Of a stretch of 64,000 nucleotides of DNA, positions 56,577 through 63,766 are shown piece after piece; position 1 is the first letter of the stretch, and the number at the start of each line of letters is the position of its first letter. The notes beneath the pieces are model-generated. The model was not told the origin of the DNA. It saw nothing but the letters and a program-made list of their open reading frames with translations, and did not search any database. This stretch comes from CAVTRI01 sp963737075 (lineage in GTDB: Bacteria > Actinomycetota > Acidimicrobiia > Acidimicrobiales > Palsa-688): the NCBI GenBank assembly GCA_963737075.1, contig CAVTRI010000001.1, positions 744,001 through 808,000 of the forward strand. The letters run 5' to 3'. Made by a program: the position numbers and the translations under genes.

Positions 56577-56742
56577 CCCCGTCGACCGGCGGTTATCGTC
56601 CGTCGTCGTCCTAAAGTGGCAGCACTGGTCGCCGGTGGACGGGAGCTTCGTGAGGTCCGCTATCTCACACGATAAGTGCGGCGGTTTCGCTCCGGATTGG
56701 CGTGCATTTCCGCAGGTCAGCACAACGTTCTGTTCGGAATGG

Positions 56743-56760
56743 CTGTTCAGCATCGAATGA
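56743..56760 (+). other. attR: 18-bp core, right end of the element
   Basis: CTGTTCAGCATCGAATGA, identical to 43690-43707. Preceding bases (GG) and following bases (TCGG) differ from the left copy. It lies 166 bp after the RES gene stop. The 56577-56742 stretch inside the element shows no gene. Confidence 0.85.
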
Positions 56761-56822
56761 TCGGCCTGTGAGGTCAGGGGAGGTTCGTCCGCCGGCGAGG
56801 ATGGTACGTCTTCGGCTTCGTC

Positions 56823-57083
56823 GTGGCCGCGGTCTTGACGATCGTGTTCCTGCTGGTGTTCCTCACCGGTGTCGTCGACGCGGTCAAGCCCAATCCCAGC
56901 CAGGGCGTCACCCGGGGCGGTGGCGTCGCCGCTGCCATCATCGGGCTCGTCCTCGCTGCGGTCAGCATCTTGTGGGCCGTCCACCTGGAACACGGGCTGC
57001 GGTCGCTCGCCGTGGGCCCGTCCACTCCACCGGAGGACACCGTCCCTTACCGCCCCCGCGCACTCGCAGCGCCGCGCTATTAG
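56823..57083 (+). CDS. small two-helix membrane protein (hypothetical)
   Basis: From GTG 56823 the frame encodes 86 residues with two clear hydrophobic helices: VAAVLTIVFLLVFLTGVV and VAAAIIGLVLAAVSILWAVHL, then a hydrophilic tail ending PYRPRALAAPRY. The same frame is open upstream (FVRRRGWYVFGFV) after an AGGGGAGG ribosome-site-like stretch near 56775, but no ordinary start codon is there, so the true start is unclear. It lies outside attR and is probably native to the DAK2-recG interval. Function unknown. Confidence 0.6.
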   Translation: MAAVLTIVFLLVFLTGVVDAVKPNPSQGVTRGGGVAAAIIGLVLAAVSILWAVHLEHGLRSLAVGPSTPPEDTVPYRPRALAAPRY

Positions 57084-57216
57084 GAGAGTCCGCCGGGTCG
57101 GGCATGGCAAACGCGTTGCCGGCACAGTGATCGACGTCGCCGTGCGGCTCCTCCGGCGAGGATTCAGGCCCGCGCATCGCTGAGCGGCGGCATCCGCTCG
57201 TTATCGTGGGCCGGAT

Positions 57217-59358
57217 ATGGCCGAGCCGCCGCCGACGACACTGGCCCGGCTGGCAAACATCGACGTGTCGGAGCTGCGCGGTGTGGGGCCGAAGCGGCGG
57301 GACATCCTGGAGGCGGTGGGCATAACGACGGTCGGGGAACTGCTCACCCACTACCCCCGCCGGTACATCGACCGCACCCGTCAGGAGGCGATCGCCGACT
57401 TGGCCGAGGGGGACGAGGCCATGGTGCTGGCGACGGTTCGGCGGGTGGCAGGCCGCCAGACCCGGCAGCGCCGGTCGCTGGTGGAAGTGGACCTGTTCGA
57501 CGGATCCAGCTACCTCCGGGTGACGTTTTTCAACCAGCCGTGGCGGGCCCGTCAGCTCCGGGATGGCATGCAGGTGGTGGTATTCGGCAAGGTCGAGCGC
57601 TACCGGGGCCGGCGGCAGATGACCAACCCCGTGGTGGACCTGGTGGGCGATCGCACCGGTCGGATGGTGCCCGTCTACCCTCAGTCCGAGAAGGCCGGCC
57701 TGACCAGTTGGGACGTGGGGGAGTGGGTGGCGGAGGCGCTCCGCCGGGTCCGCCGGTTGGTCGACCCGCTCCCGGAGGTGTGGCGGGAACGGCTGGACCT
57801 TCCTTCCCGTGACTGGGCGGTCCGCCAAATCCACCAACCCGAGTCGATGGGCGCGGCGCAGGCGGCACGCCGCCGGCTGGCCTTCGATGAGCTGCTGCGG
57901 CTGCAGCTGATCCTGGTACTGCGTAAACGGGCGATCGAGCGCGAGGCCACTGGTATTCGCCACCAGACCAGTGGAGGCCTCGTGGCCAGCTTTCGCGAGG
58001 CCCTCCCCTTTCCCCTGACCTCGGCGCAGCAACGAGCGATCGAGGACATCACCCGCGACCTGGGCGGCCCGCACCCCATGCATCGCCTGCTCCAAGGAGA
58101 CGTCGGTTCGGGGAAAACCGTGGTCGCCGTGGCTGCCCTTCTCACCGGCGTGGAAGGCGGGTACCAGGGAGCCCTGATGGCGCCTACTGAGGTGCTGGCC
58201 GAGCAGCATTACGCGGGGGTCCGTGAGCTGCTGGCTGGCCTGGAGGTGGAGGCGGGAGACGGCTCGCTGTTTGCGACGCGGCCGGTCGCCGTGGGGCTGC
58301 TCACCAGCCGGGTGAGTGCCGGCGAGCGGACCCGGCTGCACGCCGGGCTGGCCGACGGGACCGTCGACATCCTCGTGGGCACCCACGCCTTGCTCACCGA
58401 GGCGGTCGGGTTTCGGCGCTTAGGGGTTGTGGTCATCGACGAGCAGCACCGCTTCGGTGTCGAGCAGCGGGCCGCCCTGCGCGCCAAGGGCGGCGAGGCG
58501 GTCCCCGATGTGTTGGTGATGACTGCGACGCCGATCCCGCGGACCGCGGCGATGACGGTCTACGGTGACCTGGACACGACCGTGCTCAACGAGATGCCTC
58601 CGGGCCGCACGCCCATCACGACCGTCTGGACACAGGGCGAGCTGCAGGAATCGGAAGCCTGGAACCGGGTGCTCGACGAGGTGCGCTCCGGCCGGCAGGC
58701 GTACGTGGTGTGCCCGCTGGTCGAAGACTCCCCGCGAGTGGAGGCGCGCTCGGCCGCCGAGGAGCGCGACCGCCTGGCGAGCGAGCAGCTGGCCGGCCTG
58801 CGGCTGGGGCTCCTGCACGGTCAGCTCCCCGCCCGCGACAAGGAAGCCGTGATGGCCGAGTTCCGCTCCGGCCGCATCGACGTGCTGGTGGCGACGACGG
58901 TGATCGAGGTCGGCGTGGACGTGCCCAACGCCACCGTGATGGTCATCGAGGACGCCGATCGGTTCGGCATCGCCCAGCTGCACCAGCTGCGGGGGCGCGT
59001 CGGCCGCGGCTCGCAGCCATCGTGGTGCTATCTGCTCGGTAGCGACGCGGCCGCCGTGCCTGGCGTGGAGGGTGCCGAACGGCTGGCAGCCCTGGCCCGC
59101 ACGACCGACGGCTTCGAGCTGGCCGAGGTCGACCTGGAACTCAGGGGCGAGGGCACGATTCTCGGAACCCGACAAAAAGGCGCGACCGATCTCAAGCTCG
59201 CGTCTCTCCGCCGAGACAAGGAGCTGGTCGGTACCGCCCGGGAGGTGGCCTTCGATCTCGTTGACACCGGCGAGGGGATGGGCGGCTTGCCTGACCTGCA
59301 GGCGGAGATCGAGTTCCTAGTCGACGACGAGGACCGCGAGTTCCTGTTCAAGGGCTGA
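57217..59358 (+). CDS. recG: ATP-dependent DNA helicase RecG
   Basis: Branch-migration helicase that rescues stalled forks. The 713-residue protein has the wedge/OB region (VSELRGVGPKRRDILEAVGI, LLTHYPRRYIDRT, VTFFNQPW), PFPLTSAQQRAIEDI, Walker A LLQGDVGSGKTVVAVAALL, APTEVLAEQHY, VGTHALLTEAV, DEQHRFGVEQR, TATPIPRTAAMTVYGDL, VCPLVEDS, TTVIEVGVDVPNAT, QLHQLRGRVGRG and the RecG tail LRGEGTILGTRQKG. ATG 57217 is chosen. It heads the conserved recG-rsmD-coaD-rpmF-plsX-acpP cluster. Confidence 0.97.
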   Translation: MAEPPPTTLARLANIDVSELRGVGPKRRDILEAVGITTVGELLTHYPRRYIDRTRQEAIADLAEGDEAMVLATVRRVAGRQTRQRRSLVEVDLFDGSSYLRVTFFNQPWRARQLRDGMQVVVFGKVERYRGRRQMTNPVVDLVGDRTGRMVPVYPQSEKAGLTSWDVGEWVAEALRRVRRLVDPLPEVWRERLDLPSRDWAVRQIHQPESMGAAQAARRRLAFDELLRLQLILVLRKRAIEREATGIRHQTSGGLVASFREALPFPLTSAQQRAIEDITRDLGGPHPMHRLLQGDVGSGKTVVAVAALLTGVEGGYQGALMAPTEVLAEQHYAGVRELLAGLEVEAGDGSLFATRPVAVGLLTSRVSAGERTRLHAGLADGTVDILVGTHALLTEAVGFRRLGVVVIDEQHRFGVEQRAALRAKGGEAVPDVLVMTATPIPRTAAMTVYGDLDTTVLNEMPPGRTPITTVWTQGELQESEAWNRVLDEVRSGRQAYVVCPLVEDSPRVEARSAAEERDRLASEQLAGLRLGLLHGQLPARDKEAVMAEFRSGRIDVLVATTVIEVGVDVPNATVMVIEDADRFGIAQLHQLRGRVGRGSQPSWCYLLGSDAAAVPGVEGAERLAALARTTDGFELAEVDLELRGEGTILGTRQKGATDLKLASLRRDKELVGTAREVAFDLVDTGEGMGGLPDLQAEIEFLVDDEDREFLFKG

Positions 59359-59726
59359 CCGGGCCGCTCGAGCCTGTTATCCCGCTCCGGGCGTGATTGG
59401 CGCCGGGCCGCTCGGGCCTGTTATCCCGCTCCGGGCGTGTTTGGCGCCGGGCCGCTCGGGCCTGTTATCCCGCTCCGGGCGTGTTTGGCGCCGGGCCGCT
59501 CGGGCCTGTTATCCCGCTCCGGGCGTGTTTGGCGCCGGGCCGCTCGGGCCTGTTATCCCGCTCCGGGCGTGTTTGGCGCCGGGCCGCTCGGGCCTGTTAT
59601 CCCGCTCCGGGCGTGTTTGGCGCCGGGCCGCTCGGGCCTGTTATCCCGCTCCGGGCGTGTTTGGGGCCGGGCCGCTCGGGCCTGTTATCCCGCTCCGGGC
59701 GTGTTTGGGGCCGGGCCGCTCGGGCC
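59359..59726. repeat. 44-bp tandem repeat, 8 full copies and a partial ninth
   Basis: Units start at 59359, 59403, 59447, 59491, 59535, 59579, 59623, 59667 and 59711 (16 bp). Each begins CCGGGCCGCTCGGGCCTG and contains TTATCCCGCTCC. The first copy differs at two places (CGAGCC, GTGATT); copies 7 and 8 have GGGGCC where the others have GGCGCC; the middle copies are identical. It starts at the base after the recG stop. There are no spacers, so it is not a CRISPR. Because 44 is not a multiple of three and the unit lacks + strand stops, all three + frames stay open, giving spurious frames. Confidence 0.98.
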
Positions 59727-59879
59727 CTCGGGCAGCACCACGTCCCACCGGTCTCCGCAGTCCGAGCAGCGGTAGACGACCACGTCTCCCGGGCGGGGAG
59801 GGTCGTCCTCCGGCCACGTGGTAAGTAGATGCGCCAGTCCGCCGCAGTCGACGCAGACGATGACGGCCTCCGGGATCAC
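59685..59879 (-). CDS. small zinc-ribbon protein (64 aa)
   Basis: From GTG 59879: VIPEAVIVCVDCGGLAHLL, then DVVVYRCSDCGDRWDVVLPEG. Two CxxC pairs (CVDC, CSDC) form a probable zinc ribbon. The last ten residues (APNTPGAG) and the TAA stop are encoded inside the last units of the 44-bp tandem repeat, so the repeat supplies the C-terminus. It is convergent with recG and divergent from rsmD. Function unknown. Confidence 0.72.
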   Translation of the reverse strand: MIPEAVIVCVDCGGLAHLLTTWPEDDPPRPGDVVVYRCSDCGDRWDVVLPEGPSGPAPNTPGAG

Positions 59880-59885
59880 GGTGCG

Positions 59886-59966
59886 GGCGGGGTGCCGGGG
59901 TCGGGACGGGACGGTGCCGGCGGGGTGCCGGGGTCGGCACGGGACGGTGCCGGCGGGGTGCCTGGG
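59886..59966 (+). repeat. G-rich short repeats before rsmD
   Basis: GGCGGGGTGCCGGGG occurs at 59886-59900 and 59919-59933, with a one-base variant at 59952-59966. ACGGGACGGTGCC pieces lie between, making an imperfect ~33-bp tandem array. The same 15-mer is found in murF (2603-2617) and, inverted, twice in the BtuF-like gene (36834, 36855). It lies between the divergent zinc-ribbon and rsmD starts. Confidence 0.85.
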
Positions 59967-59993
59967 TCGGGGCGGCACGGTAGGGTCGCCGCC

Positions 59994-60536
59994 GTGCGTG
60001 TGGTCGCGGGCTCGGCGCGTGGCAAGCCGTTGCGGGCACCGGCCGGGCAGGCGACACGTCCGACCAGCGACCGGGTGCGGGAGGCGGTCTTCTCCATGCT
60101 CACCAGCATGGACGCGGTGGAAGGGGCGACGGTGCTCGATCTGTTCGCGGGGAGCGGGGCGCTCGGGATCGAGGCGCTGTCTCGAGGGGCGCGGCGAGCA
60201 GTGTTCGTCGACAGTGACCGCGCCGCCATTGCGGCCGTGGAGGCCAACCTTGACGCCCTCGGCCCGCTTGCCTGCCGGGCGGCCGTCCGACGCTGCGACG
60301 CCATCGCGTATGCCCGCTCAGCGCCGCCGGCGGACGTGGTGTTCGCCGACCCTCCGTACGCCTGGGACGGATGGCCGTCGCTGCTGTCGGCCCTGTCTGG
60401 CCGCGCCGGGCTCCTCGTGGCCGAGTCGGACAGCGAGCGCGACCCGGGCCCTTGGTGGGAAACTGTCAAGGTCAAGCGGTACGGCAGTACCGTAGTGACC
60501 GTGATGCAGCCGGCACAGCATGGGAGCGACCAGTGA
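59994..60536 (+). CDS. rsmD: 16S rRNA (guanine(966)-N(2))-methyltransferase
   Basis: SAM-dependent methyltransferase of 180 residues from GTG 59994: VRVVAGSARGKPLRAPAGQATRPTSDRVREAVFSML is the RsmD N-terminal signature region. DLFAGSGALGIEALSRGA binds SAM, and FADPPYAWDG is the catalytic (D/N)PPY motif. The stop overlaps the coaD start (GTGA), as in many actinobacteria. Confidence 0.95.
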   Translation: MRVVAGSARGKPLRAPAGQATRPTSDRVREAVFSMLTSMDAVEGATVLDLFAGSGALGIEALSRGARRAVFVDSDRAAIAAVEANLDALGPLACRAAVRRCDAIAYARSAPPADVVFADPPYAWDGWPSLLSALSGRAGLLVAESDSERDPGPWWETVKVKRYGSTVVTVMQPAQHGSDQ

Positions 60537-61018
60537 AGACTGCGCTGTTTCCGGGCTCCTTCGATCCGTTCCATAACGGGCACCTCGAGATCGTCGAGGC
60601 CGCGGCCAAGTTGTTCGATCATCTCGTGGTCGCACCCATGCGCAATCTGCAGAAGGCCGACGGCCTGTTCTCGGTCGAAGAGCGCAAGCAGATGATCGCC
60701 GACTCGGTGTCGCACCTGCCGAACGTCTCGGTCATCTCGCTGTCCACTCTGGTCGTCGACCTCGCTCGCGAAATCGGTGCGGACGTGATCGTGAAGGGCC
60801 TGCGGGTGGCGTCCGATGCCGAGTCAGAGCTGCAGCAGGCCCAGATGAACAAGTCCGTCGCTGGCATCGAGACGCTGTTCATCCCCTGCTCTTCGGAGTA
60901 CTCGTTCCTGGCGTCCAAGTGGATCAAGGACTTCGCCCACTTCGGAGGGGCCGACCGGGTCGGCTCGACGGTCCCGGGACCGGTCCTGGCCAAGCTGAAG
61001 GAGAAGTACACGTCGTGA
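60533..61018 (+). CDS. coaD: pantetheine-phosphate adenylyltransferase
   Basis: Penultimate step of CoA synthesis. The 161-residue product from GTG 60533 begins VKTALFPGSFDPFHNGHLEIV with the HxGH nucleotidyl-transfer motif, then GLRVASDAESELQQAQMNKS, ETLFIPCSSEYSFLASKWIKDFAHFGG and a GSTVPGPVLAKLKEK tail. Overlaps of 4 bp on both sides tie it to rsmD and to the coiled-coil gene. Confidence 0.96.
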   Translation: MKTALFPGSFDPFHNGHLEIVEAAAKLFDHLVVAPMRNLQKADGLFSVEERKQMIADSVSHLPNVSVISLSTLVVDLAREIGADVIVKGLRVASDAESELQQAQMNKSVAGIETLFIPCSSEYSFLASKWIKDFAHFGGADRVGSTVPGPVLAKLKEKYTS

Positions 61019-61590
61019 GCGATGATCCCGAGCAACGCGAACCCGGTCTCGAGGGCGACACAGAGACCCTGATCCGGCGGGTGGTCGCCATCATCCAGGG
61101 CACGCGCACGCTGCCACTGTCTTCGTCAGTGAAGCTGGACAACAAGGACGAGGTGCTCGAGCTGCTGGAGGAGGCCCTGCGGGGCCTCCCCGAAGAGGTC
61201 AAGCAGGGCCGCTGGATGCTAAAGGAGCGGGCCGAGTACCTCGCCCGCACCGAGCGTCAGGGGGAGGAGATCGTCGAGGCGGCTCGGCTGCGGGCGGAGC
61301 GGATGGTGCAGCGCACCGAGATCGTCCGTGAGGCCAAGAACACCGCTCGTAGAGTGCTGGAGGCCGCCAAGGACGAAGCCAGGCGTCTCCGCCTCGAGGC
61401 TGACGACTACTGCGATCAAAAGCTCGCCAACTTCGAGATCGTTCTCGAACGCACCTCCAAGACGGTCGCCGCCGGGCGGCAAAAGCTGGCCACCATCGGC
61501 GGCCTTCGGGACGGCACGGCGGCCGGCGCCAATGCCGCGGAGGAGACCGTGTCCGGCAGTGACGCGTTCTTCGATCAGGACAGGGGCTGA
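61015..61590 (+). CDS. DivIVA-like/coiled-coil protein
   Basis: A 191-residue mostly helical, charged protein from GTG 61015. A short N-terminal part (TLIRRVVAIIQGTRTLPLSSSVKLDNKDEVLELLEEALRGLPEEV) leads into a long coiled coil (LKERAEYLARTERQGEEIVEAARLRAERMVQRTEIVREAKNTARRVLEAAKDEARRL). No enzymatic motif. Proteins of this kind between coaD and DUF177/rpmF are common in actinobacteria and are related to cell-division/ATP-synthase-b-like scaffolds. The specific role is unknown. Confidence 0.82.
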   Translation: MSDDPEQREPGLEGDTETLIRRVVAIIQGTRTLPLSSSVKLDNKDEVLELLEEALRGLPEEVKQGRWMLKERAEYLARTERQGEEIVEAARLRAERMVQRTEIVREAKNTARRVLEAAKDEARRLRLEADDYCDQKLANFEIVLERTSKTVAAGRQKLATIGGLRDGTAAGANAAEETVSGSDAFFDQDRG

Positions 61591-62141
61591 TCGCGTCGTC
61601 GCCGTGGCTCGTTCCCGTCACCGCCTTGCGCCGGGCGCCCCGGCAGGCCGAGTACCGCACCGCCCGCCTCACCGGTGAGTCCCTGAAAGTCGTCGACAGT
61701 ACCGTCCTTCCGCAGTCGCTGGTGGTCGTCGACGTGGTGCTCGACGCCGTCATCGGTGGGGTCGAGGTGTCGGGGCACGTTCGCGCGCCTTGGACTGGCC
61801 TGTGCCGACGCTGCCTCCGGCCCGTCGGCGGGGAACTCGACTCCAGCGTCCGCGAGCTGTACCGGCCGGCCAGCGGCGGTGGCCGGGCGCTCGCCGGCAC
61901 TTCTGCCGCCGACGAGGAGACCTACCCAATCGCCGGCGATCTCCTCGACCTCGCGCCCCTGGCCCGCGACGCCATCCTGCTGTCGCTGCCGCTGGCGCCG
62001 CTGTGCCGGCCGGATTGCGCGGGGCTGTGCCCGACATGCGGCGCCGATCGCAACGAAGGCGCCTGCGATTGTCCGACCACGCCGCTCGACCCGCGCTGGT
62101 CTGCGCTCGACGCCCTGCACGATCGCGACGGCCTCAGCTGA
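61587..62141 (+). CDS. YceD/DUF177 family protein
   Basis: The gene ahead of rpmF in most bacteria. The body LTGESLKVVDSTVLPQSLVVVDVVLDAVIGGVEVSGHV, then LCRRCLRPVGGELDSSVRELY and the zinc-like end LCRPDCAGLCPTCGADRNEGACDC matches DUF177 (four or more cysteines, LCxxxCxGLCPxCG). YceD has been linked to 23S rRNA processing in some species. The start is uncertain: TTG 61626 is the first usual codon, but homologous sequence (SPWLVPVTALRR) continues upstream to a CTG at 61587 that overlaps the previous stop, so a non-standard start is possible. Confidence 0.88.
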   Translation: MIASSPWLVPVTALRRAPRQAEYRTARLTGESLKVVDSTVLPQSLVVVDVVLDAVIGGVEVSGHVRAPWTGLCRRCLRPVGGELDSSVRELYRPASGGGRALAGTSAADEETYPIAGDLLDLAPLARDAILLSLPLAPLCRPDCAGLCPTCGADRNEGACDCPTTPLDPRWSALDALHDRDGLS

Positions 62142-62539
62142 GCTTGGCCGGGCGCCGGGGCCATGGGGCGTGGCCGAATGTCGGGTCCGTTCTCTTTCAC
62201 GGGGATCTTCCGCGCTTTCTCGGTCCGTCCTTCCACATTCTTCGTGGGCGAACGGACCGAGAAAGGGTTCAGATACCCCGTGGTCACAAACGGACCCGAG
62301 ATCGCAGGGACCGCACGCTCATGAACGGACCGAGAAAGGGTTCAGATACCCCGTGGTCACAAACGGACCCGAGAACGCAGGGACCGCACGCTCATAAGCG
62401 CGGCCGGCGGCAGGCGGGGCCGGCGGCAGGCGGGCTGAGGGGCCGCCCGCGACCGGCCGCTCTTCTGTACACTCGCTCGGTCCGTGCCCGGTGGCGCGCG
62501 CCATCGCAGCCGCTGATCGACCAAGGAAGCCCCCCGCAC
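62142..62539. other. ~400-bp intergenic region with 73-bp direct repeats and long dyads upstream of rpmF
   Basis: No gene. Two direct copies of a 73-bp unit lie at 62250-62322 and 62323-62395, differing at one base (GAGATCGC versus GAGAACGC). CTTTCTCGGTCCGT (62215-62228) is inverted at 62252-62265, and CGGGTCCGTT (62182-62191) is inverted at 62289-62298, so the first copy can form long hairpins with upstream DNA. Then G/C-rich GGCGGCAGGCGGG repeats follow near 62405-62440. The rpmF promoter and leader must lie here; an RNA-level control element is possible. Confidence 0.8.
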
Positions 62540-62719
62540 ATGGCCGTCCCCAAGAAGAAAACCTCGAAGGCCAAGAGCCGCAGTCGCCGGGCCAGCAACT
62601 GGACGCTGTCGACCCCGCCGCGCAGCGTGTGCCCCCAGTGCCACCAGGCGAAGCTGCCACACGTGGTCTGCCCGACCTGCGGGTGGTACAAGGGCCGGGC
62701 GGCCGTCGACGTTGGCTGA
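62540..62719 (+). CDS. rpmF: 50S ribosomal protein L32
   Basis: A 59-residue protein, MAVPKKKTSKAKSRSRRASN then CPQCHQAKLPHVVCPTCGWYKGRAAVDVG, with both CxxC pairs of the zinc-binding form. ATG 62540. It overlaps the plsX start (TTG 62712) by 8 bp, the common rpmF-plsX arrangement. Confidence 0.97.
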   Translation: MAVPKKKTSKAKSRSRRASNWTLSTPPRSVCPQCHQAKLPHVVCPTCGWYKGRAAVDVG

Positions 62720-63713
62720 CCGACCGGGCCGGCTGCCCGTCGCGGTCGACGCGATGGGGGGCGACCGCGCACCGGCCGAGATCGTGAGCGGCGCCCGTCA
62801 GGCCGTTGACGCCGGGTACCCGGTGATCCTCGTCGGCGATCCCGACCGTCTCGGGGATCTGAACGGCCTCGACGTGCTCCCCGCCCGCGAGGTCATCGAG
62901 ATGCACGAGGACCCCGCCCGGGCGGTTCGGGCGAAGAAGGACGCCAGCCTTCTGCGCGCCGCCGAGGCCGTGCGCGACGGACGGGCGACGGCGATGGTCT
63001 CGGCCGGCAACACGGGCGCCGCCATGGGCAGCGCACTACTGCGGATGGGCCGGCTCGCCGGAGTGGCCCGACCAGCGATCGCCACGCCCATCCCTGTCCC
63101 CGGAGGCACACCCACCGTCCTCCTGGATGCCGGCGCCAACGCCGAGTGCAGCCCGGCATGGTTGGTACAATTCGCCCAAATGGGGTCGGTGTTCGCGACG
63201 CAGCGCTTCGGCGTCGCCGCCCCAAGGGTCGGGCTGCTCTCGATCGGCGAAGAGGAGACAAAAGGCAGCCCCCTCGTCAAAGAGACGCATGCTCTCCTTG
63301 CCGGTGGGGCCGCCGGCAAGGGCGTGCGATTCGTGGGCAACGTCGAGGGCAGGGACGTCATGAGCGACGCGATCGACGTGGTCGTGACCGATGGGTTCAC
63401 GGGCAACGTGGTCCTCAAGACGCTGGAGGGTGGCATGCGGGCCGCCATGCGGGGCGTGCTCGGCGCGTTCGACTTCTCCGACGAGACCAAGCAGGCGGCG
63501 GAGGTCCTGCTGCCCGCCCTGGCGCCGCTGGTGTCAGAGCTCGACCCCGAGACGTATGGCGGCGCGGAGCTGCTCGGGGTGCGCGGCATCTGCATCATCA
63601 GTCATGGATCGTCCAGCGCCAAGGCGATCGTCAACGCGGTCAAGGTGGCGCACGAGGCGGTTGAGGCGCACCTTCTCGACCGCCTGGAGGCTGCCGTAGC
63701 CGACCCGTCGTGA
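62712..63713 (+). CDS. plsX: phosphate acyltransferase PlsX
   Basis: Makes acyl-phosphate from acyl-ACP for phospholipid synthesis. The 333-residue product from TTG 62712 has VAVDAMGGDRAPAEIVSGA, AMVSAGNTGAAMGSALLRMG, VLLDAGANAECSP, VGLLSIGEEETKG, FVGNVEGRDVMSDAIDVVVTDGFTGNVVLKTLEG and the terminal GICIISHGSSSAKAIVNAV. An ATG start is absent; TTG fits the family N-terminus. Confidence 0.95.
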   Translation: MADRPGRLPVAVDAMGGDRAPAEIVSGARQAVDAGYPVILVGDPDRLGDLNGLDVLPAREVIEMHEDPARAVRAKKDASLLRAAEAVRDGRATAMVSAGNTGAAMGSALLRMGRLAGVARPAIATPIPVPGGTPTVLLDAGANAECSPAWLVQFAQMGSVFATQRFGVAAPRVGLLSIGEEETKGSPLVKETHALLAGGAAGKGVRFVGNVEGRDVMSDAIDVVVTDGFTGNVVLKTLEGGMRAAMRGVLGAFDFSDETKQAAEVLLPALAPLVSELDPETYGGAELLGVRGICIISHGSSSAKAIVNAVKVAHEAVEAHLLDRLEAAVADPS

Positions 63714-63766
63714 GGCACGCGGGCCGGTAGAATTTCGGGCCGCCCACCGCCTCCAGGAGACGTGCA

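Larger units (their letters stand above)
43690..56760. mobile_element. 13-kb integrated element (integrative/mobilizable type, decayed)
   Basis: Bounded by an exact 18-bp direct repeat (attL 43690-43707, attR 56743-56760). A tyrosine recombinase lies just inside attL, an excisionase-like HTH gene follows, and a MobF relaxase is further in. The DAK2 gene on the left and recG on the right are usually close neighbours, so the block looks inserted between them. Cargo: 2OG dioxygenase, GNAT and phosphotransferase wrecks, nucleoside hydrolase, ATP-grasp protein, sigma-BFN fusion, RES/Xre pair. The relaxase is broken by two frameshifts and a stop, so self-transfer is probably lost. The element has no visible replication or type IV secretion genes. 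Confidence 0.82.

Noticed and set aside
59359..59726. Possible CRISPR array
   Set aside because: Units are contiguous with no unique spacers and no cas genes are nearby.
59393..59828. Three overlapping + strand reading frames with repeated GAGPLGPVIPLRACL-type peptides
   Set aside because: They are the three-frame translation of the 44-bp tandem repeat, which lacks + strand stops. No start signal or family character.
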